Below, in pieces: positions 15,045 through 22,525 of a stretch of 32,202 bases of DNA. The notes under the pieces were generated by a model. It was not told the origin of the DNA and made no database searches. It saw only the letters and a list, made by a program, of their open reading frames with translations. A program made the position numbers and the translations under genes. Each line of letters begins with the position of its first letter. Positions within the stretch are counted from its first letter, which is position 1. Source of the DNA: DATBDE01 sp036270095 (lineage in GTDB: Bacteria; Actinomycetota; Thermoleophilia; Solirubrobacterales; Solirubrobacteraceae); NCBI GenBank assembly GCA_036270095.1, contig DATBDE010000052.1, positions 1 through 32,202 of the forward strand, given 5' to 3'.

Positions 15045-16001
15045 GTGACCGGGTCGTTGCCGCACGACGTCCAGGCCGTCTTCGAGCGCTTCGTCACCAC
15101 CGAGTACACGACGATCGACGCGCGCGGCCAGCCGATCACGTGGCCGGTCACGCCCTACTACCACGGCGGCGAGGGCTGCGTCGACGTCACCACCGGCGTC
15201 GGCTACCCCAAGAAGGCCGACGACGCCCGGCGCAACCCGCACGTCTCGCTCCTGTTCAGCGACGCCACCGGCGCGCGCATGGAGCACGCGCCCATGGTCC
15301 TCGTCCAGGGCACCGCGCGCGTCGACGAGGAGGACCTCGAGGCCAACCGCGAACGCTACGTGCGCGAGGCCAACGCGAAGCTGCCGGGCTCGGCCATGCG
15401 CCGCACGCCGAAGTTCCTGCACGGCTACCTCAGCTGGTACTTCGACCGCATCTACGTCCATGTCTGGCCGGAGCGCGTCTACGTCTGGCCCGACGGCGAC
15501 TGCACGCGCGAGCCCGAGCTGTTCGATGCCCACATGGAGGAGGTGCGATCCGGTCACGCCGAGGAACCCGACGAGGCCCACACGCCGCCGGACGCCGGTG
15601 CCGCGACCTGGGACGAGCGCATGGACGAGCTCGGCCGGCGCTACCGCACCGCGGTGCTCTCGCTGGTGTCGCCCGACGGCTTCCCGTTCTCCCTGCGCGT
15701 GCCGGTCGAGGTTGACCGCCGCGCCCGCCGCGTTCGCATCGACGCCGACGCGCTCGGCGTGCCCGTGCAGCCGGGCCTGGCCTGCGTGTGCGCGCACGAG
15801 CACTCGCCCGATTTCACCTGGCAGCGCAACTTCCACGTCCGCGGCGACCTGGTCCAGGACGACGACGGCTGGTCGGTCGTCCCGCATAGGCTCGTGGGCG
15901 GGTTCGAGCTGCCTCCCGGCTCACCGCTCGCCACCCTGCGGCTGAACTGGCACAAGGCCCGCCGCTACCGCCGCAACGCCAAGCGACGGGCCCGCGGGTG
16001 A
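15045..16001 (+). CDS. Pyridoxamine 5'-phosphate oxidase-like flavin/F420-binding protein (two domains)
   Basis: 318 aa, GTG start at 15045. The first split-barrel domain (about 1-150) has the TTEYTTIDARGQPITWPVTP opening and the VTTGVGYPKKADDARRNPHV segment typical of flavin/deazaflavin-binding PNPOx-like proteins. A second, shorter domain (about 195-310) begins at YRTAVLSLVSPDGFPFSLRVPV and repeats the fold. The C-terminus is strongly basic (ARRYRRNAKRRARG). The activity is probably redox on a small molecule; cofactor (FMN, F420 or heme) is not decidable here. The stop overlaps the next gene's GTG by 4 bp. Confidence 0.83.
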   Translation: MTGSLPHDVQAVFERFVTTEYTTIDARGQPITWPVTPYYHGGEGCVDVTTGVGYPKKADDARRNPHVSLLFSDATGARMEHAPMVLVQGTARVDEEDLEANRERYVREANAKLPGSAMRRTPKFLHGYLSWYFDRIYVHVWPERVYVWPDGDCTREPELFDAHMEEVRSGHAEEPDEAHTPPDAGAATWDERMDELGRRYRTAVLSLVSPDGFPFSLRVPVEVDRRARRVRIDADALGVPVQPGLACVCAHEHSPDFTWQRNFHVRGDLVQDDDGWSVVPHRLVGGFELPPGSPLATLRLNWHKARRYRRNAKRRARG

Positions 16002-17014
16002 GCCCGGCCGAGAAGCTCACCGTCGCCATCACCGGCCCGACCGGCGACATCGGGCGCGCGCTCGTGCGCACGCTCGAGCGCTCGCCGTCGATCGGCGAGA
16101 TCCGGGGCATGGCCCGCCGCCCCATCGACCCCGAGTACGGCTTCCGCAAGCTCGTCTACCGCCAGGGCAACGTGCTCGACGAGGCCGACGTCGAGCAGTT
16201 CGTCGCGGGCGCCGACGTCGTCGTCCACCTGGCCTTCATCATCCTCGGCACGCACGACGAGACCCGGGAGATCAACCTCAAGGGCTCGCAGAACGTGTTC
16301 GAGGCGGCGGTGGCGTGCGGGGCCAAGCGGCTCGTGTACGCGTCCTCGGTGGCGGCCTACGGCTTCTACCCGGACAACCCCCAGCCGCTGACCGAGGACG
16401 TCCCGCCCCGTGGCACCGACAGCTTCTACTACTCGGCCCAGAAGGCCGAGCTCGAGCAGCTGCTCGCCGACCTCGTCCGCGACGTCGACATCGACACCTA
16501 CATGTTCCGGCCGTGCATCGTGGCCGGTCCCGACGCCTTCCTCATGGTCGACAACATCCCCTACGTGCGCATCTCCGAGCAGCTGCCCGGCGCCGTGCGG
16601 CGCCTGTTCGCCATCGTGCCGCTCCTGCGCCCGGTCATCCCCGACCCCGGCGTCCGCTACCAGCTCGTCCACCACGACGACGTGGCCACCGCGATCCGCG
16701 CGGCGATCCAGGGCAAAGGCGAGCCCGGCATCTACAACCTCGCCGGCGAGGGCGAGCTCAGCCTGCCCGACCTTGCCTCGGAGATGGGCTACTACACGAT
16801 CCCGGTGCCCGAGCTGGCCATCGACGCCACCGCGGAGGTCACCGCGCGGCTGCCGTTCATGCCGCCGGAGGCCGACTGGATCCAGGCCTTCCGCGTGCCG
16901 ACGATCATGGACACGAGCAAGGCGCGCAAGCAGCTGGGCTGGCGCCCCAAGCACACCGGGCGCGACGCCCTGCACACGATGGTGCAGGCGTCGCGGGCCG
17001 AGCGCCGGGCCTAG
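15998..17014 (+). CDS. NAD-dependent epimerase/dehydratase (extended SDR)
   Basis: 338 aa, GTG start at 15998 overlapping the previous stop (GTGA). N-terminal Rossmann motif GPTGDIG (12-18), then DVVVHLAFI, a YASSVAAYGFY strand carrying the catalytic Ser, and the YxxxK pair in YYSAQKAELEQLL. C-terminal substrate region includes LVHHDDVATAIRAAI and YNLAGEGE, as in sugar or steroid-type extended SDRs. The substrate is not predictable. It is co-transcribed with the PNPOx-like gene, and its stop overlaps the end of the convergent ALDH by 4 bp. Confidence 0.9.
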   Translation: MSPAEKLTVAITGPTGDIGRALVRTLERSPSIGEIRGMARRPIDPEYGFRKLVYRQGNVLDEADVEQFVAGADVVVHLAFIILGTHDETREINLKGSQNVFEAAVACGAKRLVYASSVAAYGFYPDNPQPLTEDVPPRGTDSFYYSAQKAELEQLLADLVRDVDIDTYMFRPCIVAGPDAFLMVDNIPYVRISEQLPGAVRRLFAIVPLLRPVIPDPGVRYQLVHHDDVATAIRAAIQGKGEPGIYNLAGEGELSLPDLASEMGYYTIPVPELAIDATAEVTARLPFMPPEADWIQAFRVPTIMDTSKARKQLGWRPKHTGRDALHTMVQASRAERRA

Positions 17015-18531
17015 TCGCGCGGCTCGCTGAGCAGCACCCCGAACATCTTGGCGTCCGGATCGCGACTCAAGTGCACGTGGACGTGCTTGACCTCGGTGTA
17101 CTCGTTGAGGCCGTAAGGCCCGAGCTCGCGCCCGATCCCCGACTGCTTGTAGCCGCCGAACCGGGCGATGCAGTTGATCAGGTGGTGGTCGTTTGATCCA
17201 CACCGTGCCCGCCCGCAGCGCCTTGGCCGTCTCGAGCGCGCGGTCGTGGTCCTCGGTCCACACCGCCGCGGCCAAGCCGTAGATGGTGTTGTTGGCCACT
17301 CCGATCGCCTCGGCGTCGTTGGCGACCTCGATGACCGAGAGCACTGGCCCGAAGATCTCCCCCTGCGCGATCGTCATCGCGTTGTCGACGCCGGTGAAGA
17401 TCGTCGGCTCGAAGTAGTAGCCCTTGCCGTTCGGGCCCGCGGCGGGCGCGCCGCCGAGCACGACCTCCGCGCCCTCCTCGCGGCCGAGGCGCACGTAGTT
17501 CGCGACGGTCTCGAGCTGCTGGGCCGAGACCAGCGGCCCGAGATCGGTGTCGTAGTCCATCGTGTCGCCGAGCTTCAGCGTGCGCGGCCGCGCCACCAGC
17601 TTCTCCACGAACTCGTCGTGGATCGACGACGGCACGATCAGCCGCGTGCCCGACTCGCACACCTGGCCCTGGTGGAAGAAGGTCGCCCACAGCGCGCCGT
17701 CGACCGCCGCGTCCATGTTCGCGTCCTCGTAGACGGTGTTCGGCGACTTGCCGCCGAGCTCGAGCGTGAGCTTCTTGATCGTCGACGAGGCCAGCTGCAT
17801 GATCCGCCGCCCGACCACGGTCGAGCCGGTGAACGAGACCTTGTCCACGTCCGGGTTGGACGCGAGCTCCTCGCCCACCGAGGCGCCGCCGCCGGTGATG
17901 ACGTTGACCACGCCCTTGGGCAGGTCGGTCTCGTCGAGCAGCTCGGCCAGGCGCAGCGCGGTCAGCGGCGTGTTCGAGGCCCGGCTTGAGCACGCACGTG
18001 TTGCCCATGGCCAGCGCGGGCGCGAGCTTGCACACGGTCATGACGAGCGGGAAGTTCCAGGGCACGATCCCGGCGCATACGCCCACCGGCTCGCGCAGCA
18101 CGAAGATGTAGGAGTGGGTGGGGAACGAGACCGGCTCCAGCGGCTCCTGCACCTGGCGGTCGGCCGCGCGGGCGAAGTAGTCCCAGTGGTTGATGCAGTA
18201 GCCGATGACCACGGTCGAGGTCGCGCGGATGGTCATCCCCGACTGCCGCGTCTCGAGCTCGGCCAGCTCGTCCTCGTGCTCGGTGAACTTCTCCACCACC
18301 TGCATGAGGATGCGCGAGCGCTCGTCGGGCGCCAGGCCCGACCACACGCCGGAGTCGAAGGCCTCCCGCGCGGCCGCGATCGCCCCCGGAGCGTCGGGCC
18401 GCGTCAGCTTCGGCACCGTGCCCACGACCTCCTCGGTCGCGGGGTTGATCACCGCCGTCGGACGCGGAGATCCAGTCCCCGCCCACGTAGTTGCCCCAGC
18501 TGCGGACTTCGCCTGCGGTGTCGATGGCCAT
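17011..18531 (-). pseudogene. Aldehyde dehydrogenase, frameshifted three times
   Basis: Conserved ALDH sequence is readable from ATG 18531 to TAG 17011 but in successive frames. Piece A runs to about 18466 (ends GNYVGGDWISAS), piece B to about 17982 (starts AVINPATEEVVG, ends GNTCVLKP), piece C to about 17194 (contains LELGGKSPN with the catalytic Glu and HQGQVCESG with the catalytic Cys), and piece D ends GGYKQSGIGRELG then the usual EYTEVKH motif. Each junction is explained by one extra base: after TCC near 18461, an extra G in GGG at about 17980-17982, and an extra A in AAA at 17192-17194 (given on the plus strand as TTT). The three shifts sum to 3 nt, so pieces A and D share a frame. Apart from the shifts no decay is visible, so sequencing error is a serious alternative. 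Confidence 0.85.
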
Positions 18532-18570
18532 GGCTGGAACTCTATGGGGAGCCTCCGGTACCGTCGCGCC

Positions 18571-18885
18571 ATGCGACGCCTCCTCCTCGCCGTCCCCGTG
18601 GTCGCCCTGCTCGCCCTGCCCGTGGCGAGCGCCCACGGCAAGACGTCGCACTGCGGCGACTACTCCACCAAGGTCAACGGCAGCAAGCTGACGGTCAAGG
18701 GCGTCACGGCGTCCGGCATCGCCTGCGCGCCGGCCGAGCGGCTGATCAAGCAGTGCATCACGATGGTCGGCCCGAGCTCGTCGTGGAAGCTGAGCCAGCG
18801 CGGCCAGCGGGTCACGATGGTCAACGGCAGCCGGAGGATCGCGTTCACGCTGACGCGCAACTCCGGCGACTGCGTGGGCGGCTAG
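18571..18885 (+). CDS. Small secreted protein with conserved-type cysteines
   Basis: 104 aa starting at ATG 18571. A clear Sec signal peptide (RRLLLAVPVVALLALPVASA, cleavage probably after the SAHG region near residue 22-24) is followed by a small domain with four cysteines (CGDYSTKVNG, GIACAPAERLIKQC, then GDCVGG at the end), likely forming two disulfides outside the cell. I do not recognise the family. It is divergent from the disrupted ALDH (39 bp between starts) and convergent with the iron alcohol dehydrogenase (7 bp between stops). Confidence 0.75.
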   Translation: MRRLLLAVPVVALLALPVASAHGKTSHCGDYSTKVNGSKLTVKGVTASGIACAPAERLIKQCITMVGPSSSWKLSQRGQRVTMVNGSRRIAFTLTRNSGDCVGG

Positions 18886-18892
18886 CGACGCG

Positions 18893-20137
18893 CTAGAGCG
18901 CCTTCGCGTACAGCTCCGCGAACTCCTCCTCGGTGGGCTCGCGCGGGTTGACGAGCGTGCACGCGTCGCCCATCGCGCCCTCCACGAGCAGCGGGATCCC
19001 CGACTCGGGCACGCCCACCTCGCTCAGCCGGCTGGGAAGGCCCATGCGCGCGACCATGCCGCGCACGTGCTCGGCCAGCGTGTGCGCGACCACGGCATCG
19101 TCGCCGCCGGTCTCGAGGCCCAGCAGCTCGTTGATGTCGCGATAGCGGTTGGCGATGTCGGTGCCGCCGGCGGCGTTGAACTCGATCACCCAGGGCAGGT
19201 TGATCGCGTTGGCCACGCCGTGGGGCACGTCGAAATGGGCGCCCGCCGGGTGCGAGAGCGAATGGGCGATGCCGATCGCGTTGCACGACGTCGGCGCGAT
19301 GGCCAGGTTCGCGGCGATGAGCATGTTGCCGCGGGCGTCGTCGTCGGAAGGCGCCGTCACCGCGCGCTCGAGGTTGTCGCGGATGAGCCGCAGCGCCTCG
19401 AGCGCGTAGGCGTCGCCGTGCGGCGTCCACTCGCGCGACACGTAGCCCTCGATCGCGTGCGTCATCGCGTCCATGCCCGTCGCCGCGGCGATGGCCGGCG
19501 GGAGCGTGCGCGTCGAGTCCGGGTCGAGCACGGCCAGCCGCGGGTACATGGGGAAGTCCGCGACCTGGAACTTGAGGTGCTCCTCGCGGTCCTTGATCAC
19601 GGCCGCGAACGAGACCTCCGAGCCGGTGCCCGCGGTGGTGGGGACGCACGCCAGCGGCGCGAGGTCAAACGGCCGGCCGAGCCCGTCGTCGGCGCGCGGC
19701 AGGCCGTAGTAGCCCTCCCACTCGCGCGGCTCGCCGCCGTGGGTGAAGATCACGTTCGAGAGCTTGGCCGTGTCCATGACCGAGCCGCCGCCGACGGCGA
19801 GGAACGCGTCCGCGCCCTCGGCCTTGGCCTGCTCGGCCGCCGCGACGACCACGCCGGCGTCCGAGTCGGGCGGCACGCCGTCGTAGACGGTAGCCACCTC
19901 GAGCCCGCCGTCGCGCACGCCCTCCTCCACCTTGTCGATCAGCCCGGTGCCGCGGATGACCGCGTCGGTGATGATCGCGACCCGCTTGGCGCCCTCCTTG
20001 GAGAACTCGAACCCCAAGCCCTCGATCAGGCCCCGCCCGGCCACCACCCGGGTCGGCGCGACGAACTGGTAGAAGTCCTTGAAGCCGCTCATCTGGCGAC
20101 CGTGGAGGTCGCCGATCTCCTCGTCGGGCAGGGTCAC
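18893..20137 (-). CDS. Iron-containing alcohol dehydrogenase
   Basis: Group III metal-dependent alcohol dehydrogenase. NAD-binding region has the GGGSVMDTAK motif; CVPTTAGTGSEVS is the family signature; metal ligands lie in GMDAMTHAIEGYVS (Asp nearby and His) and in HSLSHPAGAHFDVPHG (two His). The end fits the family length: 414 aa from GTG 20137, which overlaps the SCP2 stop by 4 bp, or 399 aa from ATG 20092, the more usual N-terminus (MSGFKDFYQFVAPTRVV). Neither has a strong ribosome site; coupling favours 20137. It is third gene after GH15 and the SCP2 protein. Substrate alcohol unknown. Confidence 0.93.
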   Translation of the reverse strand: MTLPDEEIGDLHGRQMSGFKDFYQFVAPTRVVAGRGLIEGLGFEFSKEGAKRVAIITDAVIRGTGLIDKVEEGVRDGGLEVATVYDGVPPDSDAGVVVAAAEQAKAEGADAFLAVGGGSVMDTAKLSNVIFTHGGEPREWEGYYGLPRADDGLGRPFDLAPLACVPTTAGTGSEVSFAAVIKDREEHLKFQVADFPMYPRLAVLDPDSTRTLPPAIAAATGMDAMTHAIEGYVSREWTPHGDAYALEALRLIRDNLERAVTAPSDDDARGNMLIAANLAIAPTSCNAIGIAHSLSHPAGAHFDVPHGVANAINLPWVIEFNAAGGTDIANRYRDINELLGLETGGDDAVVAHTLAEHVRGMVARMGLPSRLSEVGVPESGIPLLVEGAMGDACTLVNPREPTEEEFAELYAKAL

Positions 20138-20553
20138 GCGACTTCGACGAGGTCCTCGCGGCCGGCGTCCTCGAGCTGCTGCTTGTACTTCGGGAACACC
20201 GGCTTGACCAGCGGAACGAGCTTGAGGATCTTCGCCACCGGGCCCTTGGCCTTCATCTGCCCGCGTGCCAGCGCGACGGTCACGTTGACCTTGCCGAGCC
20301 AGAACTTGTGCGCGGTGTCGGCCTCCATGCTCATGACGACCTCGGGGTCCATGTCGGTGCGACCGAGGTCGACCCTGGGCTCGCCCTCCTCCTTCAGCCG
20401 CACGGTGATCTGCGACTCGGGATTCCGGTACTGGTACTGGACGATCGTGTCGGCCTTGCGGAACTTGGGCGCGAGCTCCGGATCGACCGCGAGGTCCTCG
20501 AACAGCTTTCCTATGTAGGCGTAGACCTCTTGGTCGTCTTTGAAGTAGGCCAC
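20134..20553 (-). CDS. SCP2 sterol-binding domain protein
   Basis: 139 aa, GTG start at 20553 fixed by a strong ribosome site (AAGGAGG about 8 bp upstream). Single SCP2-type lipid-binding domain: an N-terminal helix (VYAYIGKLFEDLAVDPELAP), strands with ESQITVRLKEEGEP, then VVMSMEADTAHKFWLGKVNVTVALARGQ and a helical C-terminus. SCP2 domains bind hydrophobic ligands such as acyl-CoA or sterols. Placed between GH15 and an iron alcohol dehydrogenase, it may present a hydrophobic alcohol to the dehydrogenase; this is inference. Cytoplasmic, no signal. Confidence 0.85.
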   Translation of the reverse strand: MAYFKDDQEVYAYIGKLFEDLAVDPELAPKFRKADTIVQYQYRNPESQITVRLKEEGEPRVDLGRTDMDPEVVMSMEADTAHKFWLGKVNVTVALARGQMKAKGPVAKILKLVPLVKPVFPKYKQQLEDAGREDLVEVA

Positions 20554-20589
20554 AGTCGTCCTCCTTACAGGCTGGCTGGGCGGCCAACC

Positions 20590-22461
20590 CTATCCAGCGC
20601 CGTTTTCGTCCGCGATGACGTGGAGAACGGCGTTGATGAGCGCCAGGTGGGTGAACGCCTGCGGGTAGTTGCCCAGGTGGCGGCCGGAGTTGGCGTCGAT
20701 CTCCTCGGCGAAGAGCTGCAGCTCGGAGGCGTAGCTGAGCATCTTGTCCAGGAGCTCGCTGGCCTTGTGCGCCTCGCCGATCTCGGACAGCGCGCTGACG
20801 AGCCAGAAGGTGCAGATGGCGAACGTGCCCTCCTTGCCGTGCAGCCCGTCGTCGGTCTCGTCGACCTTGTACCGGAGCACGAGGCCGTGCTCGGTCAGGT
20901 GCCGCGCGATGGCCAGCACGGTGTTGCGCAGGCGCTCGTCGTCGTTGGGCAGGAAGCGCACGAGCGGCACCAGCAGCACCGAGGCGTCGAGCGCGTCAGT
21001 GTCGTAGTGCTGGCGGAAGATCCCGTCCCTGACACCGTGCTCGAGGATGTCGGCGCGGATCTCCTCGGCCGCCTTGGCCCAGCGCTTCTCGGCCTCCTCG
21101 ACGCCGCGCATGTGCGCCAGCCGCGCGGCACGGTCCAGCGCCACCCAGCACATGAGCTTGGAGGAGACGTAGTGCTTGGGCTCGCCGCGCGCCTCCCAGA
21201 TGCCCTGGTCGGGCTCCTTCCAGACCTTGAGCGCCGCCTGGACCTGGGCCTCGAGCACCGGCCACAGCCGCTCGGGGATGTAGCCGCTGGCCTTGGTGTG
21301 CAGGTAGACCGAGTCGAGCACCGCGCCGTAGACGTCGTTCTGGCGCTGCGAGAAGGCGTCGTTGCCGACCCGTACCGGCACCGCGCCGTCGTAGCCGTGC
21401 AGGTGGTCGAGCGTGCGCTCGGTCAGGTCCTGCTCGCCGTCGATCCCGTACATGATCTGCAGCGAGCCGTCCTCGTTGCGCCCGAGATCGGCGACGAACT
21501 GCATGAAGTCGTCGGCCTCCCAGTCCAGGCCCAGCGCGTGCAGCGACCACAGCGTGAAGCTGGCGTCGCGCATCCAGCTGAACCGGTAGTCCCAGTTGCG
21601 CTCGCCGTGCGGCGTCTCGGGCAGCGACGTGGTCAGGGCGGCCACGGTGGCCCCCGTCGGGGAGTAGGTGAGGCCCTTCAGCGCCAGCGCCGAGCGCTGC
21701 AGCCAGCTGCGCAGCCGGTGGTCGGGGTAGTGGCCCGCCGCCAGCCAGGTGCGCCAGTAGTGCGAGGTCTCGGCGAGCATGGCTTCGGCCTGGTCGGTCG
21801 AGCGCGGCCCGTCCAGCACCGCCGACCACGACAGTGCACAGAACCGCTTCTCCCTCTCGTTCATCTGGTGGCGCGCCCGCGCCCGGTTGCCCTCGATGCC
21901 GAGGCGCATGTCGGTGGTCAGGCGCACCTTCAGGTCGCCGCCGGTGGCGTCGGCCTGGTCGGAGGTGCCCTGCTGCATCGACCACTCGGCCGGCGCGCGC
22001 CCGTAGTCGAACAGCGGCTCGCAGATGAGCTCGGCGTTGACCGTGCCCTGCACGCACTCGATCGTCCGCACCAGCACGTGCGCCGCGTCCTGGTCGACCG
22101 GCGGGCGCGTGTGCGGCGTGACCTGGTCCTCGACGTCGCGCCACGGCCCGATGCACAGCGCCTCGCGCACGACCGCCCAACCGGTCGGCGTCATCCAGGT
22201 GGTCTCGAGGATGTTCGTGCCCGGCTCGTACCGGCGCGCGCCGGGGACGCCGACGCCGTAGGGCCCGAGCCGGAACCCGCCCGCGCCGCGGTCCAGCAGC
22301 GAGCCGAAGATGCTGGGCGCGTCGAAGCGCGGCACGCAGAGCCACTCGACGGTGCCGTCGGGCGCGAGCAGCGCGCCCGTGTGGCAGTCGGACAGGAACG
22401 CGTACTCCTTGATCGGGGGGAAGGGGGACCCCGGCTCTTCGAGGGGAGGGGCTTTGCTCAA
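20590..22461 (-). CDS. Glycoside hydrolase family 15 (glucoamylase / trehalase type)
   Basis: 623 aa, cytoplasmic (no signal). The N-terminal beta-sandwich opens with SPFPPIKEYAFLSDCHTGAL and GTVEWLCVPRFDAPSIFG. The (alpha/alpha)6 catalytic barrel includes NWDYRFSWMRDASFTLWSL, GIWEARGEPKHYVSSKLMCW (general acid Glu) and LFAEEIDANSGRHLGNYPQAFTH near the C-terminus. The pattern fits the actinobacterial GH15 group that includes trehalases as well as glucoamylases, so the substrate is left open. The only in-frame start near the conserved N-terminus is TTG at 22461; an ATG 5 bp upstream is in another frame. First gene of the unit with SCP2 (36-bp gap) and iron ADH; divergent from the aminobutyraldehyde-type dehydrogenase. 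Confidence 0.92.
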   Translation of the reverse strand: MSKAPPLEEPGSPFPPIKEYAFLSDCHTGALLAPDGTVEWLCVPRFDAPSIFGSLLDRGAGGFRLGPYGVGVPGARRYEPGTNILETTWMTPTGWAVVREALCIGPWRDVEDQVTPHTRPPVDQDAAHVLVRTIECVQGTVNAELICEPLFDYGRAPAEWSMQQGTSDQADATGGDLKVRLTTDMRLGIEGNRARARHQMNEREKRFCALSWSAVLDGPRSTDQAEAMLAETSHYWRTWLAAGHYPDHRLRSWLQRSALALKGLTYSPTGATVAALTTSLPETPHGERNWDYRFSWMRDASFTLWSLHALGLDWEADDFMQFVADLGRNEDGSLQIMYGIDGEQDLTERTLDHLHGYDGAVPVRVGNDAFSQRQNDVYGAVLDSVYLHTKASGYIPERLWPVLEAQVQAALKVWKEPDQGIWEARGEPKHYVSSKLMCWVALDRAARLAHMRGVEEAEKRWAKAAEEIRADILEHGVRDGIFRQHYDTDALDASVLLVPLVRFLPNDDERLRNTVLAIARHLTEHGLVLRYKVDETDDGLHGKEGTFAICTFWLVSALSEIGEAHKASELLDKMLSYASELQLFAEEIDANSGRHLGNYPQAFTHLALINAVLHVIADENGAG

Positions 22462-22466
22462 GCATC

Positions 22467-22494
22467 GGCAACCTACAGGGCGCAGATGGTTGCC
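22467..22494. promoter_or_regulatory. Inverted repeat, outer operator candidate
   Basis: GGCAACC (22467-22473) and GGTTGCC (22488-22494), perfect 7-bp arms 14 nt apart, in the 64-bp gap between the divergent GH15 and aldehyde dehydrogenase starts. It begins 6 bp from the GH15 start codon. A regulator site is likely by position; no regulator gene is adjacent. Confidence 0.5.
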
Positions 22495-22496
22495 AG

Positions 22497-22525
22497 GCCC
22501 GCGAACGGCAGCTACGTTCGCGGGC
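22497..22525. promoter_or_regulatory. Strong inverted repeat abutting the dehydrogenase start codon
   Basis: GCCCGCGAACG (22497-22507), 7-nt loop, CGTTCGCGGGC (22515-22525): perfect 11-bp arms. The downstream arm ends one base before the ATG at 22526, where a ribosome site would normally be, and none is seen. It could be a repressor operator, or an RNA hairpin limiting translation. Confidence 0.65.

Noticed and set aside
17011..18531. Programmed ribosomal frameshifting in the ALDH
   Set aside because: Three separate shifts in one metabolic enzyme with no slippery-site or pseudoknot pattern; error or inactivation is simpler.
22420..22466. Frameshift at the GH15 start (ATG 22466 plus one base deleted in the C-run)
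   Set aside because: The conserved SPFPPI segment is already in frame with the catalytic domain, so the TTG start explains the gene without an indel.
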